From Prevotella sp. UBA6387 (GTDB lineage Bacteria; Bacteroidota; Bacteroidia; Bacteroidales; Bacteroidaceae): a stretch of 6,094 nt of DNA. The stretch spans positions 1-6,094 of the forward strand of contig DJQL01000077.1 in assembly GCA_002437565.1 (NCBI GenBank), written 5' to 3'. Made by a program: the position numbers and the translations under genes. Position 1 is the stretch's first letter; each line of letters opens with the position of its first letter. The notes beneath the pieces are model-generated. The model was not told where the DNA came from, ran no database searches, and saw only the letters and a program-made list of their open reading frames with translations. Positions 1 to 5,534 of the stretch are shown here, one piece after another.

Positions 1-31
1 TTTTTGCGCAAAATAACGGACATTAGCATTT
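1..31 (+). promoter_or_regulatory. Probable control region of the truncated XRE gene, with a 12-bp palindrome
   Basis: Positions 2-13 are a perfect 12-bp palindrome, TTTTGCGCAAAA, 18 bases before the ATG of the helix-turn-helix fragment. The TTTG inside it (3-6) could be the right half of a Bacteroidota -7 element (TAnnTTTG), but the TA would fall just outside the window, so this cannot be confirmed. A second possible half-site, AACGGACATT, lies at 15-24 without a visible partner. Small XRE regulators often repress their own promoter, so the palindrome is a reasonable operator candidate; this is inference. Confidence 0.35.
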
Positions 32-148
32 ATGAAACGAGTGTTATTACCCAAGCAAAGAAGGATGCTTGAGGAGATGGGACAGCAAATCAAGTTGGCA
101 CGTCTCCACCGCAATTACACATCCCAGGAAATGGCTGAACACTTTTAA
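32..148 (+). pseudogene. Truncated XRE/Cro-family helix-turn-helix regulator (N-terminal 38 codons)
   Basis: The frame starts at ATG 32 and ends at TAA 146-148, encoding 38 residues. An in-frame TAA at 14-16 with no alternative start between makes this ATG the likely start. The sequence has a basic N-terminus (MKRVLLPKQRRMLEEMG), then GQQIKLARLHRNYTSQEMAE, which matches helix 1 and the start of helix 2 of the lambda-repressor-like HTH domain of HipB/XRE regulators. Such proteins normally continue with a recognition helix (typically RAGISR followed by an IE+G motif) and run to about 70-110 residues. Here the frame ends with HF-stop immediately after helix 2, and I find no continuation in the other forward frames. 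The product would lack the recognition helix and is probably inactive. In the family, such genes often sit upstream of a hipA-type toxin; none is present. A genuine short ORF is possible but unlikely. Confidence 0.6.
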
Positions 149-154
149 CCGCTA

Positions 155-173
155 TGCAGAGATGGGCTCTGCA
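155..173. repeat. Short hairpin: 7-bp perfect inverted repeat
   Basis: TGCAGAG (155-161) and CTCTGCA (167-173) are exact reverse complements around a 5-base loop, ATGGG. It lies 7 bases after the stop of the truncated HTH gene. No T-run follows on the plus strand, nor in the minus-strand direction, so it is not a standard intrinsic terminator. It could be a weak transcript-end structure or part of a lost element; function unknown. Confidence 0.45.
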
Positions 174-220
174 CATCGTCATCTCGTAGCCGATTGCGGC
201 GTAGCTATCTTTCTAATCAT

Positions 221-260
221 TTTAATCCGTGTGAGAAAAAACTTTAATCAACGTGAGAAA
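221..260. repeat. Imperfect tandem repeat, two 18-base copies 22 bases apart
   Basis: TTTAATCCGTGTGAGAAA (221-238) and TTTAATCAACGTGAGAAA (243-260) agree at 15 of 18 positions, with 4 bases between them. Only two copies are present, in an AT-rich non-coding stretch between the HTH fragment and the GC-rich tail. This may be decayed intergenic repeat sequence; no function can be assigned. Confidence 0.4.
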
Positions 261-272
261 TCCGCAAGGAAG

Positions 273-386
273 AATGTTACAGCAACACGGGGCGTAACCC
301 ACGAAGGGGCCGTGGTAGGCAATGGCCGCTTCGGCCTGGATGCCAACTGGCGCAGGGTGGCCATTGGACTGCGGTTCGTGATTTAA
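273..386 (+). pseudogene. Possible 3' end of a lost gene (C-terminal fragment, unidentified)
   Basis: The frame ending at TAA 384-386 reads like real protein over its last 37 codons: NVTATRGV, then HEGAVVGNGRFGL, then ANWRRVAIGLRFVI. Third positions are strongly G/C, as in the neighbouring genes, whereas the preceding 120 bases are AT-richer and not protein-like. The frame is open further upstream to about 69, but there it only shadows the HTH fragment and has no credible start. Alternating hydrophobic residues at the end would suit a closing beta-strand, but I do not recognise the family. The stop lies 4 bases from the stop of the convergent metal ATPase, a normal arrangement for two converging genes. 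My inference is that the 5' part was removed by the event that also truncated the HTH gene. Chance coding-like sequence remains possible. Confidence 0.3.
276..366. other. Three consecutive inverted repeats in a GC-rich stretch
   Basis: Three non-overlapping pairings follow one another: GTTAC 276-280 with GTAAC 294-298; CCACG 299-303 with CGTGG 311-315; and CAATGGCC 320-327 with GGCCATTG 359-366. A competing small hairpin, GGCCG 324-328 with CGGCC 332-336 (loop CTT), shares bases with the left arm of the third pair, so those two are mutually exclusive. The stretch overlaps the possible gene tail and lies directly downstream of the minus-strand ATPase stop, so it could fold in the ATPase transcript's 3' untranslated region. 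No U-tract follows on either strand. GC-rich coding sequence can give such pairings by chance. Confidence 0.25.
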
Positions 387-390
387 CCTT

Positions 391-2349
391 TTATACCCTC
401 AACGTCCGCATGGCGTTGAGCACGCAAAGCACCATCACACCTACATCGCCAAACACCGCCAGGGGCATGGCAAGACTGCCAAGAACGCCCGTGGCGACAA
501 GGATGAGGATGACGACCTTCACCGCTATGGCGAAAGTGGTATTCTGGCGAGCGTTGGCAATGGTGCGGCGCGCTATGCCTATGGCCGTGGCTATCTTCGA
601 CGGCTTGTCGTCCATCAACACCACGTCGGCAGCCTCTATCGCCGCATCGGCACCGAGCGCGCCCATGGCTATGCCCACGTCGGCACGGGCGAGAACCGGC
701 GCGTCGTTGATGCCATCGCCAACGAAAGCGAGCGTGGAGCCACTGGGCTTGTCGTTGATAAGTCGTTCGACCCACTCCACCTTGTCTTGCGGCAAGAGAG
801 AGGCGTGGTATTCGTCCAACCCGAGGTCGCGTGCCACATGCTCTGCCACGCGCTCATGGTCGCCCGTGAGCATCACTGCCTTTCGCACGCCAAGCTGCTT
901 CAGGTCAGCAATGGCATAGCGGCTGTCGGCCTTCTCCCTGTCAGCAATAACGATGTGGCCAGCATACACGCCGTCAACCGCAACATGTATAATAGTGCCC
1001 ACGGTGCCCTTGCATTTCTCGCACTCGGTGACCGTGGCACCCGAAGCCTCCATCAGCTTGACGTTGCCCACGCTGACCGCGTGTCCATTCACGGTGGCGC
1101 GAATGCCTTGGCCCGCTATTTCCTCGACATTATCCAAACGGCAACCATCGGCGAGCAATTCACCGACATTCGTCTTGTTGGCATCGCAACCCAACTCGAC
1201 ATCCTTAAACGCGGCATTGCCGAAAGCGGCACGTAGAGCGGAGGCAATGGGATGAGTGCTATATTCCTCGGCGTGAGCGGTGAGATGCAACAGGTCGTCG
1301 GCATCGATTGTCTCAGGATGAACGGCATCCACGGCAAACACGCCCTGCGTCAGCGTGCCAGTCTTGTCGAACACCACGGTGGAGAGCCTCGCGAGCGCGT
1401 CCATGTAGTTACCGCCCTTGATGAGGATTCCCTTGCGCGACGCCCCGCCTATGCCGCCAAAGAAACTCAATGGCACTGAGATGACGAGGGCGCACGGACA
1501 GCTCACCACGAGGAAGCTCAGCGCGCGATAGACCCATGTCGCAAGCCCTTGGGCATAACTGTCGCAGAACAACGGTGGCACGAATGCCACGGCAATGGCA
1601 AGGAACACCACTATCGGGGTGTAGACACGGGAGAATCGGCGAATGAACGTCTCGCTATGCGACTTGTTCTCAGCCGACTCCTCCACGAGCTTGATAATCT
1701 TCGAGGCGGTGCTGTCACCAAACGACTTGCATACTTTTATGCGCAACACGCCCGACACGTTTACGCAACCACTCAACGCCTCATCGCCCACACCCACGGC
1801 ACGCGGCGCGCTCTCGCCCGTCAGCGCCACGGTGTTGAGACTGGACACGCCGTCAATCACAGTGCCGTCCATAGGCACCTTCTCGCCAGGGCGCACCACT
1901 ACGGTCTCGCCCACAGCAACCGTCTTGGGATCTACGACAGTGACCTCACCGCCACGTTCCACGTTTGCCACGTCGGGACGAATATCCATTAAATCGTTTA
2001 TAGACCGTTTGCTCCTGTCCTCGGCATAATCCTCAAATAGCTCACCGACCTGGAAGAAAAGCATCACGAACACCGCCTCGGGGAACTGCGGTTCCGCGCC
2101 AGGAAGGAAGCCTATGAGTAAGGCTCCGATGGTGGCAATGCACATGAGGAAATCCTCATTGAAAGGATTACGCTCGCCAATTCCTTCCTCTATGGCCTCG
2201 CCCACGACATCATATGATATAATAATGTAAGGCACGAGAAAGACGAGTAACTGACTCCAAACCGGTATGGCAAACGACTTGGTAACAATCCAAGCCACGA
2301 AGAGCAACACTGCGGTAATCACAATACGAAATAACAGTTTTTTGTCCAT
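391..2349 (-). CDS. P1B-type heavy-metal translocating ATPase (Zn2+/Cd2+/Pb2+ exporter, ZntA/CadA-like)
   Basis: A 652-residue inner-membrane pump that exports divalent metal ions using ATP. All family motifs are intact: two helix pairs near 8-47 and 66-105; actuator-domain TGES at 177-180; the CPC metal site in TM6 (284-286); phosphorylation site DKTGT at 328-332 (Asp328); the HP motif at 366-367; TGDH at 495-498; and GDGINDAP at 544-551. Lys611 in TM7 and Asp635-x-Gly637 in TM8, together with CPC, are the signature of the Zn/Cd/Pb subgroup (P1B-2) rather than copper pumps. There is no N-terminal HMA domain: the protein begins almost directly with TM1, making it shorter than E. coli ZntA (about 730 residues). 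A C-x-x-C pair (443, 446) sits in the nucleotide-binding domain. The start at 2349 lies about 40 bases after a good promoter. The gene is transcribed divergently from glpABC, and no metalloregulator gene is visible. Family assignment is firm; the exact metal is inferred from motifs. Confidence 0.95.
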   Translation of the reverse strand: MDKKLLFRIVITAVLLFVAWIVTKSFAIPVWSQLLVFLVPYIIISYDVVGEAIEEGIGERNPFNEDFLMCIATIGALLIGFLPGAEPQFPEAVFVMLFFQVGELFEDYAEDRSKRSINDLMDIRPDVANVERGGEVTVVDPKTVAVGETVVVRPGEKVPMDGTVIDGVSSLNTVALTGESAPRAVGVGDEALSGCVNVSGVLRIKVCKSFGDSTASKIIKLVEESAENKSHSETFIRRFSRVYTPIVVFLAIAVAFVPPLFCDSYAQGLATWVYRALSFLVVSCPCALVISVPLSFFGGIGGASRKGILIKGGNYMDALARLSTVVFDKTGTLTQGVFAVDAVHPETIDADDLLHLTAHAEEYSTHPIASALRAAFGNAAFKDVELGCDANKTNVGELLADGCRLDNVEEIAGQGIRATVNGHAVSVGNVKLMEASGATVTECEKCKGTVGTIIHVAVDGVYAGHIVIADREKADSRYAIADLKQLGVRKAVMLTGDHERVAEHVARDLGLDEYHASLLPQDKVEWVERLINDKPSGSTLAFVGDGINDAPVLARADVGIAMGALGADAAIEAADVVLMDDKPSKIATAIGIARRTIANARQNTTFAIAVKVVILILVATGVLGSLAMPLAVFGDVGVMVLCVLNAMRTLRV

Positions 2350-2395
2350 GTCTTGTGTTTTTTATCTATCCAATACTTCTTTCTTATTTTGGGCG

Positions 2396-2425
2396 CAAAG
2401 TTATAAAAGTGGAAGCGCAACCAAG
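2396..2425 (-). promoter_or_regulatory. Promoter of the metal-ATPase gene (Bacteroidota type)
   Basis: On the minus strand, positions 2403-2396 read TAACTTTG, an exact TAnnTTTG -7 element. At the expected distance (18 bases) the -33 position reads CTTG (2425-2422), a partial match to TTTG. Transcription would start near 2389, leaving a leader of about 40 AT-rich bases. The imperfect -33 element lies within the GCAAC/GTTGC dyad, which fits regulated expression. Confidence 0.6.
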
Positions 2426-2447
2426 TTGCAAAGTAATGATAGCAACC
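2417..2447. promoter_or_regulatory. Candidate operator: cluster of three GCAAC half-sites
   Basis: On the plus strand GCAAC (2417-2421), GTTGC (2425-2429) and GCAAC (2442-2446) occur within 30 bases. The first two form a perfect dyad with a 3-base spacer (GCAACCAAGTTGC) that covers the -33 region of the ATPase promoter. The second and third form a wider inverted pair with a 12-base spacer. The two forward copies extend to GCAACC and are 25 bases apart. Placement over the promoter of a metal exporter suggests a binding site for a metal-responsive regulator; which family is not determinable. Confidence 0.4.
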
Positions 2448-2518
2448 TGGATATTATAAATTAAGAGATAAAAACGACGACCTTGATTTTTTCTAAACAA
2501 AACGAAGCAATTAAGCAG

Positions 2519-2565
2519 TTATTCATGTTAAACATTGCAAATATCAAGAAAATAAGCATGAATAA
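2519..2565. repeat. 9-bp perfect inverted repeat with long spacer upstream of glpA
   Basis: TTATTCATG (2519-2527) and CATGAATAA (2557-2565) are exact reverse complements separated by 29 bases. The left arm overlaps a smaller dyad, ATGT-TAA-ACAT (2525-2535), which resembles the core of the 2572-2590 palindrome (ATGT-N5-ACAT). The centres of those two smaller dyads are about 51 bases apart. All lie upstream of the glpA -7 element, so regulator binding is plausible, but the region is AT-rich and chance pairings are possible. Confidence 0.35.
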
Positions 2566-2571
2566 AGTATC

Positions 2572-2590
2572 GAAATGTAACCAACATTTC
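2572..2590. promoter_or_regulatory. Candidate glp operator: perfect 19-bp inverted repeat
   Basis: GAAATGT (2572-2578) and ACATTTC (2584-2590) are perfect reverse complements around AACCA. The element ends one base before the TAATTTTG -7 box and fills the space between the -33 and -7 positions of the glpA promoter. That placement is typical of a repressor site, and glycerol-3-phosphate genes are commonly under glycerol-phosphate-responsive control. The regulator is unknown and the site does not match any consensus I can name with confidence. Confidence 0.5.
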
Positions 2591-2591
2591 A

Positions 2592-2599
2592 TAATTTTG
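2592..2599 (+). promoter_or_regulatory. -7 element of the glpABC promoter
   Basis: TAATTTTG is an exact match to the Bacteroidota TAnnTTTG -7 element. No TTG or TTTG is found at the usual -33 distance (around 2567-2573 the sequence is GTATCGA), so the promoter probably depends on an activator or is weak. Transcription would begin near 2606, giving a leader of about 35 bases before the glpA ATG. Confidence 0.6.
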
Positions 2600-2641
2600 C
2601 TTTCGTAATAAAAGTAAAACACCTATTATACAAAAACCACA

Positions 2642-4273
2642 ATGATTGACAAGACCATCAAAGAAGAATACGACGTGATTATTGTCGGCGGTGGTATCAC
2701 CGGAGCCGGCACTGCACGTGACTGTGCTCGCCGCGGAATGAAAGTCCTTCTTGTCGAGAAGAACGATTTCACCAACGGAGCCACTGGTCGTAACCACGGT
2801 TTGTTGCATAGTGGCGCCCGTTACGCCGTCACCGACCAGGAGTCGGCTCAAGAGTGCATAAAAGAGAACATGACGCTTCGCCGCGTGGCGCGCCACTGCG
2901 TGGAAGAAACCGATGGACTCTTCATAACACTTCCCGAAGACAGCCTCGACTACCAGAAGACATTTGTCGAGGCCTGCACGAAGGCTGGCATCAGGGCTGA
3001 CATCATCTCTCCAGAAGAGGCGCGCCGCATAGAACCCGCCGTCAACCCCTCGCTCATAGGGGCCGTCAGGGTGCCAGATGCCTCTATAGACCCATTCCGC
3101 CTCACCACGGCAAACATTATCGACGCCAAGCGACATGGCGCGGAAGTGCGCACATACGTCGAGGTGGTTGGGTTCATCATAGAAAACGGCGTGATGAAAG
3201 GCGTGAAGCTGCGCGACAACCGTACGGGCGAGCAAAGCGAGGCTCACAGCCGCCTTGTCATCAATGCTGCCGGCATTTGGGGGCAGCCAGTGGCACAAAT
3301 GGCCGGAGTGAAGATAAACATGTTCCCTGCCAAAGGCACTCTGCTCATCTTCGGCCACCGCGTCAATCACATGGTGATAAACCGTTGCCGCAAGCCTGCC
3401 AACGGCGACATACTCGTGCCAGACGATGCAGTGTGCGTAATCGGCACGACAAGCACGCGAGTGCCTTTCGACCAGATAGACGACATGCGCGCCACACCAG
3501 ATGAGGTGGAACTGATGATTCGCGAGGGCATGAATCTCGCACCGAGCCTTGCCACGACCCGCATCATCCGCGCTTACGCTGGCGTGAGGCCACTTGTGGC
3601 TTCAGACGATGACCCATCTGGCCGAAGCATCAGCCGTGGCATCGTGCTCCTCGACCACGAGAAGCGCGACGGTCTGAAAGGCTTCGCCACGATAACCGGC
3701 GGAAAGATGATGACCTATCGCCTCATGGCGGAGAAGGCCGCCGACCTCGCTTGCCAGAAGTTGGGCATCGACAAGAAGTGCGACACCGCCGTGGTGCCAC
3801 TTCCTGGATCAGAGGAGACCGACGGCGAGATAAAGGCAGAAATGCGCGACGACATCTACAGCGACCTCGTGGCATCGACGAGCCGTATAGCCGAGATTGG
3901 CCGTCACGGAACGTTCACCAAGGAGATTCCACACGACACGATAGAAGACCGCGCCCTCGTATGTGAGTGTGAGGAAGTAAGCGCCGGAGAGGTGAAGTTC
4001 GCCGTTGACAAGCTCCACGTGCATAACCTCATCAACCTGCGCCGCCGCACGCGCATTGGTATGGGAACGTGCCAGGCTGAGCTCTGTGCTTGCCGTGCCT
4101 CTTGCGTGTTGTGTCAAGTGGGCAACAACAAGCCAGAGAAAGAACTCGCCGACCTCGCCTCGTTCATGCAGGAGCGCTGGAAAGGCATGCAACCCGTGGC
4201 TTGGGGCGACACGCTTAAAGAGAACCAGCTGACGCTGAAGATTTACCAGGAACTTTGTGGACTTAACGCTTGA
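2642..4273 (+). CDS. glpA: Anaerobic glycerol-3-phosphate dehydrogenase, subunit A
   Basis: Catalytic FAD subunit that oxidises sn-glycerol-3-phosphate to dihydroxyacetone phosphate in the anaerobic respiratory GlpABC complex. The 543-residue length equals that of the E. coli protein (about 542). The N-terminal Rossmann fold has DVIIVGGGITGAG (Gly16, 18, 21) with the ribose-binding Glu39. The family block NHGLLHSGARYAV follows at 51-63, and RIIRAYAGVRP at 307-317 belongs to the FAD/substrate domain. A BFD-like [2Fe-2S] domain occupies about 439-492, with ligand candidates Cys441, Cys443, Cys477 and Cys482, and the C-terminus (WGDTL...LCGL) is also GlpA-like. Additional cysteines at 484, 488 and 491 make this cluster region unusually Cys-rich. 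The ATG at 2642 is preceded by A-rich sequence, not a Shine-Dalgarno, as usual in this phylum. It is first in the operon: glpB begins 6 bases after its stop. The reading is unambiguous. Confidence 0.97.
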   Translation: MIDKTIKEEYDVIIVGGGITGAGTARDCARRGMKVLLVEKNDFTNGATGRNHGLLHSGARYAVTDQESAQECIKENMTLRRVARHCVEETDGLFITLPEDSLDYQKTFVEACTKAGIRADIISPEEARRIEPAVNPSLIGAVRVPDASIDPFRLTTANIIDAKRHGAEVRTYVEVVGFIIENGVMKGVKLRDNRTGEQSEAHSRLVINAAGIWGQPVAQMAGVKINMFPAKGTLLIFGHRVNHMVINRCRKPANGDILVPDDAVCVIGTTSTRVPFDQIDDMRATPDEVELMIREGMNLAPSLATTRIIRAYAGVRPLVASDDDPSGRSISRGIVLLDHEKRDGLKGFATITGGKMMTYRLMAEKAADLACQKLGIDKKCDTAVVPLPGSEETDGEIKAEMRDDIYSDLVASTSRIAEIGRHGTFTKEIPHDTIEDRALVCECEEVSAGEVKFAVDKLHVHNLINLRRRTRIGMGTCQAELCACRASCVLCQVGNNKPEKELADLASFMQERWKGMQPVAWGDTLKENQLTLKIYQELCGLNA

Positions 4274-4279
4274 CAAAAA

Positions 4280-5509
4280 ATGAAATTCGATACTATCATA
4301 ATAGGTGGCGGACTGAGCGGACTGACGTGCGGCATCGCCCTCGCCAAGAAAGGCAAGAACGTGGCCATGGTTTACGGTGGCCAAAGCAACCTGCATTTCA
4401 ACTCAGGCTCATTCGACCTCATAGGCTACAACGATGGCAAGGAGGTCGCTGACCCGACGCAGGCCGCAGGCCAACTGCCTGAGAACCATCCATACCGCAA
4501 GGTAAAAAACATGGAAGCATTGGCAAAGGATGCCAAGAAACTCCTTGAAGAGGCTGGCGTCAGCACTAAAGGCGACTGTCACAAGAACCATTACCGTCTC
4601 TCGCCAATCGGCAAGCTCATCCCGACATGGCTGACAATGGACGGACTTTTCACCGTGGCCAACGCCGAGGAGCTCAAGGGCAAGAAGATATGCCTTGCCA
4701 ACATCACAGGCTTCCTCGATTTTCCCGTGCCTTACATCGCCCAAGGTCTGCGCGACCATGGCGCGGAGGTGAGCCTCCGCACCGTGACGACTCCTCTCTT
4801 GGAGCACGCGAGGCAGAGCCCAACGGAAATGCGCGCGACAAACATCGCCAACTACCTTGCCAACGACAACAACGTCAAGGAAGTGGCTGAAAAACTGAAA
4901 GCAGCCATGCCTGCCGGCATCGACCTGCTTCTCCTGCCCGCCGTGTTGGGAGTGGCAAACGAACACGCCGCGAAGCTGTTGCAAGACAGCCTGCCAGTAA
5001 AGACGCAGTTCGTAGCAACGATGCCCCCATCAGTGCCGGGCGTGCGCGTGCAGACCATTCTGCGCCAATATTTCCAGAAGCTGGGCGGCACACTGGTTCC
5101 TAACAACACCGTCGCAAAAGGCGAATTGGAAGGAAGTCGCCTCAAAAAGGTATATACGGACAAATTGGGCACAACAGCTCTAGAAGCCGACAATTTCGTA
5201 TTCGCCGCGGGCTCGTTCCTCGGCGGTGGCCTGACCTCCAATTACGAGGGCGTGCGCGAGCCAATACTCGGCCTCGACGTGGACGCCGACGCAGACCGCG
5301 CTAAGTGGGCTTCATACGACCTATACGGCAAGCAACCATACCAATCGTATGGCGTGAAGACTGACGACAACCTGTTGGCAATGAAGAACAGCCAGACATT
5401 AGATAATGTGTATGCCATCGGTTCCATCCTCAGCGGCAACGACCCACGCATGGCGACATCGACGGGCATCGACCTGCTGACGGCTCTTGCCGTGGCTTCA
5501 ACCCTCTAA
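4280..5509 (+). CDS. glpB: Anaerobic glycerol-3-phosphate dehydrogenase, subunit B
   Basis: Second flavoprotein subunit of the GlpAB dimer, thought to hold a flavin and relay electrons from GlpA toward the iron-sulfur subunit GlpC. It has 409 residues, against about 419 in E. coli. The N-terminus has the dinucleotide-binding motif FDTIIIGGGLSGL (Gly9, 11, 14), directly followed by the GlpB-specific stretch GQSNLHFNSGSFDLIG (34-49). The C-terminal part has a second nucleotide-binding block, VFAAGSFLGGG, and the closing segment VYAIGSILSGNDPRMATSTG, typical of flavoproteins where the pyrophosphate is gripped. No membrane segment or signal peptide is seen. The ATG at 4280 is 6 bases after the glpA stop (spacer CAAAAA), which implies co-transcription and probably translational coupling. 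glpC follows after 25 bases. Confidence 0.95.
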   Translation: MKFDTIIIGGGLSGLTCGIALAKKGKNVAMVYGGQSNLHFNSGSFDLIGYNDGKEVADPTQAAGQLPENHPYRKVKNMEALAKDAKKLLEEAGVSTKGDCHKNHYRLSPIGKLIPTWLTMDGLFTVANAEELKGKKICLANITGFLDFPVPYIAQGLRDHGAEVSLRTVTTPLLEHARQSPTEMRATNIANYLANDNNVKEVAEKLKAAMPAGIDLLLLPAVLGVANEHAAKLLQDSLPVKTQFVATMPPSVPGVRVQTILRQYFQKLGGTLVPNNTVAKGELEGSRLKKVYTDKLGTTALEADNFVFAAGSFLGGGLTSNYEGVREPILGLDVDADADRAKWASYDLYGKQPYQSYGVKTDDNLLAMKNSQTLDNVYAIGSILSGNDPRMATSTGIDLLTALAVASTL

Positions 5510-5534
5510 CATCATCCGATAAAAGATTACAGCT

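Noticed and set aside
221..260. CRISPR-like repeat pair
   Set aside because: Only two imperfect copies with a 4-base spacer and no cas genes; not a CRISPR array.
69..272. Upstream extension of the 386-ending frame back to TTG 69
   Set aside because: It overlaps the HTH fragment in another frame, would need a TTG start, and is not protein-like before about 273.
320..366. Intrinsic terminator for the metal ATPase
   Set aside because: The 8-bp arms are 31 bases apart and no T-run follows in the ATPase direction.
410..919. Plus-strand frames of up to 169 codons opposite the metal ATPase
   Set aside because: Their Ala/Ser/Thr/Arg-rich translations mirror the ATPase codons and show no family signature.
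2350..2641. Functional coupling of the metal exporter and the glp operon through their shared control region
   Set aside because: The two promoters and their inverted repeats are distinct and nearly 200 bases apart; nothing in the sequence supports joint control.
2528..3370. Open minus-strand frame of 280 codons opposite the 5' part of glpA
   Set aside because: It lies antisense to a clear glpA, its translation has no recognisable domain and is rich in His/Cys/Val runs typical of a GC-biased shadow frame, and it reads back into the promoter region.
3809..4396. Open minus-strand frame of 195 codons spanning the glpA/glpB junction
   Set aside because: Antisense to two well-supported genes, with no protein-like motifs; explained by codon bias of glpA and glpB.
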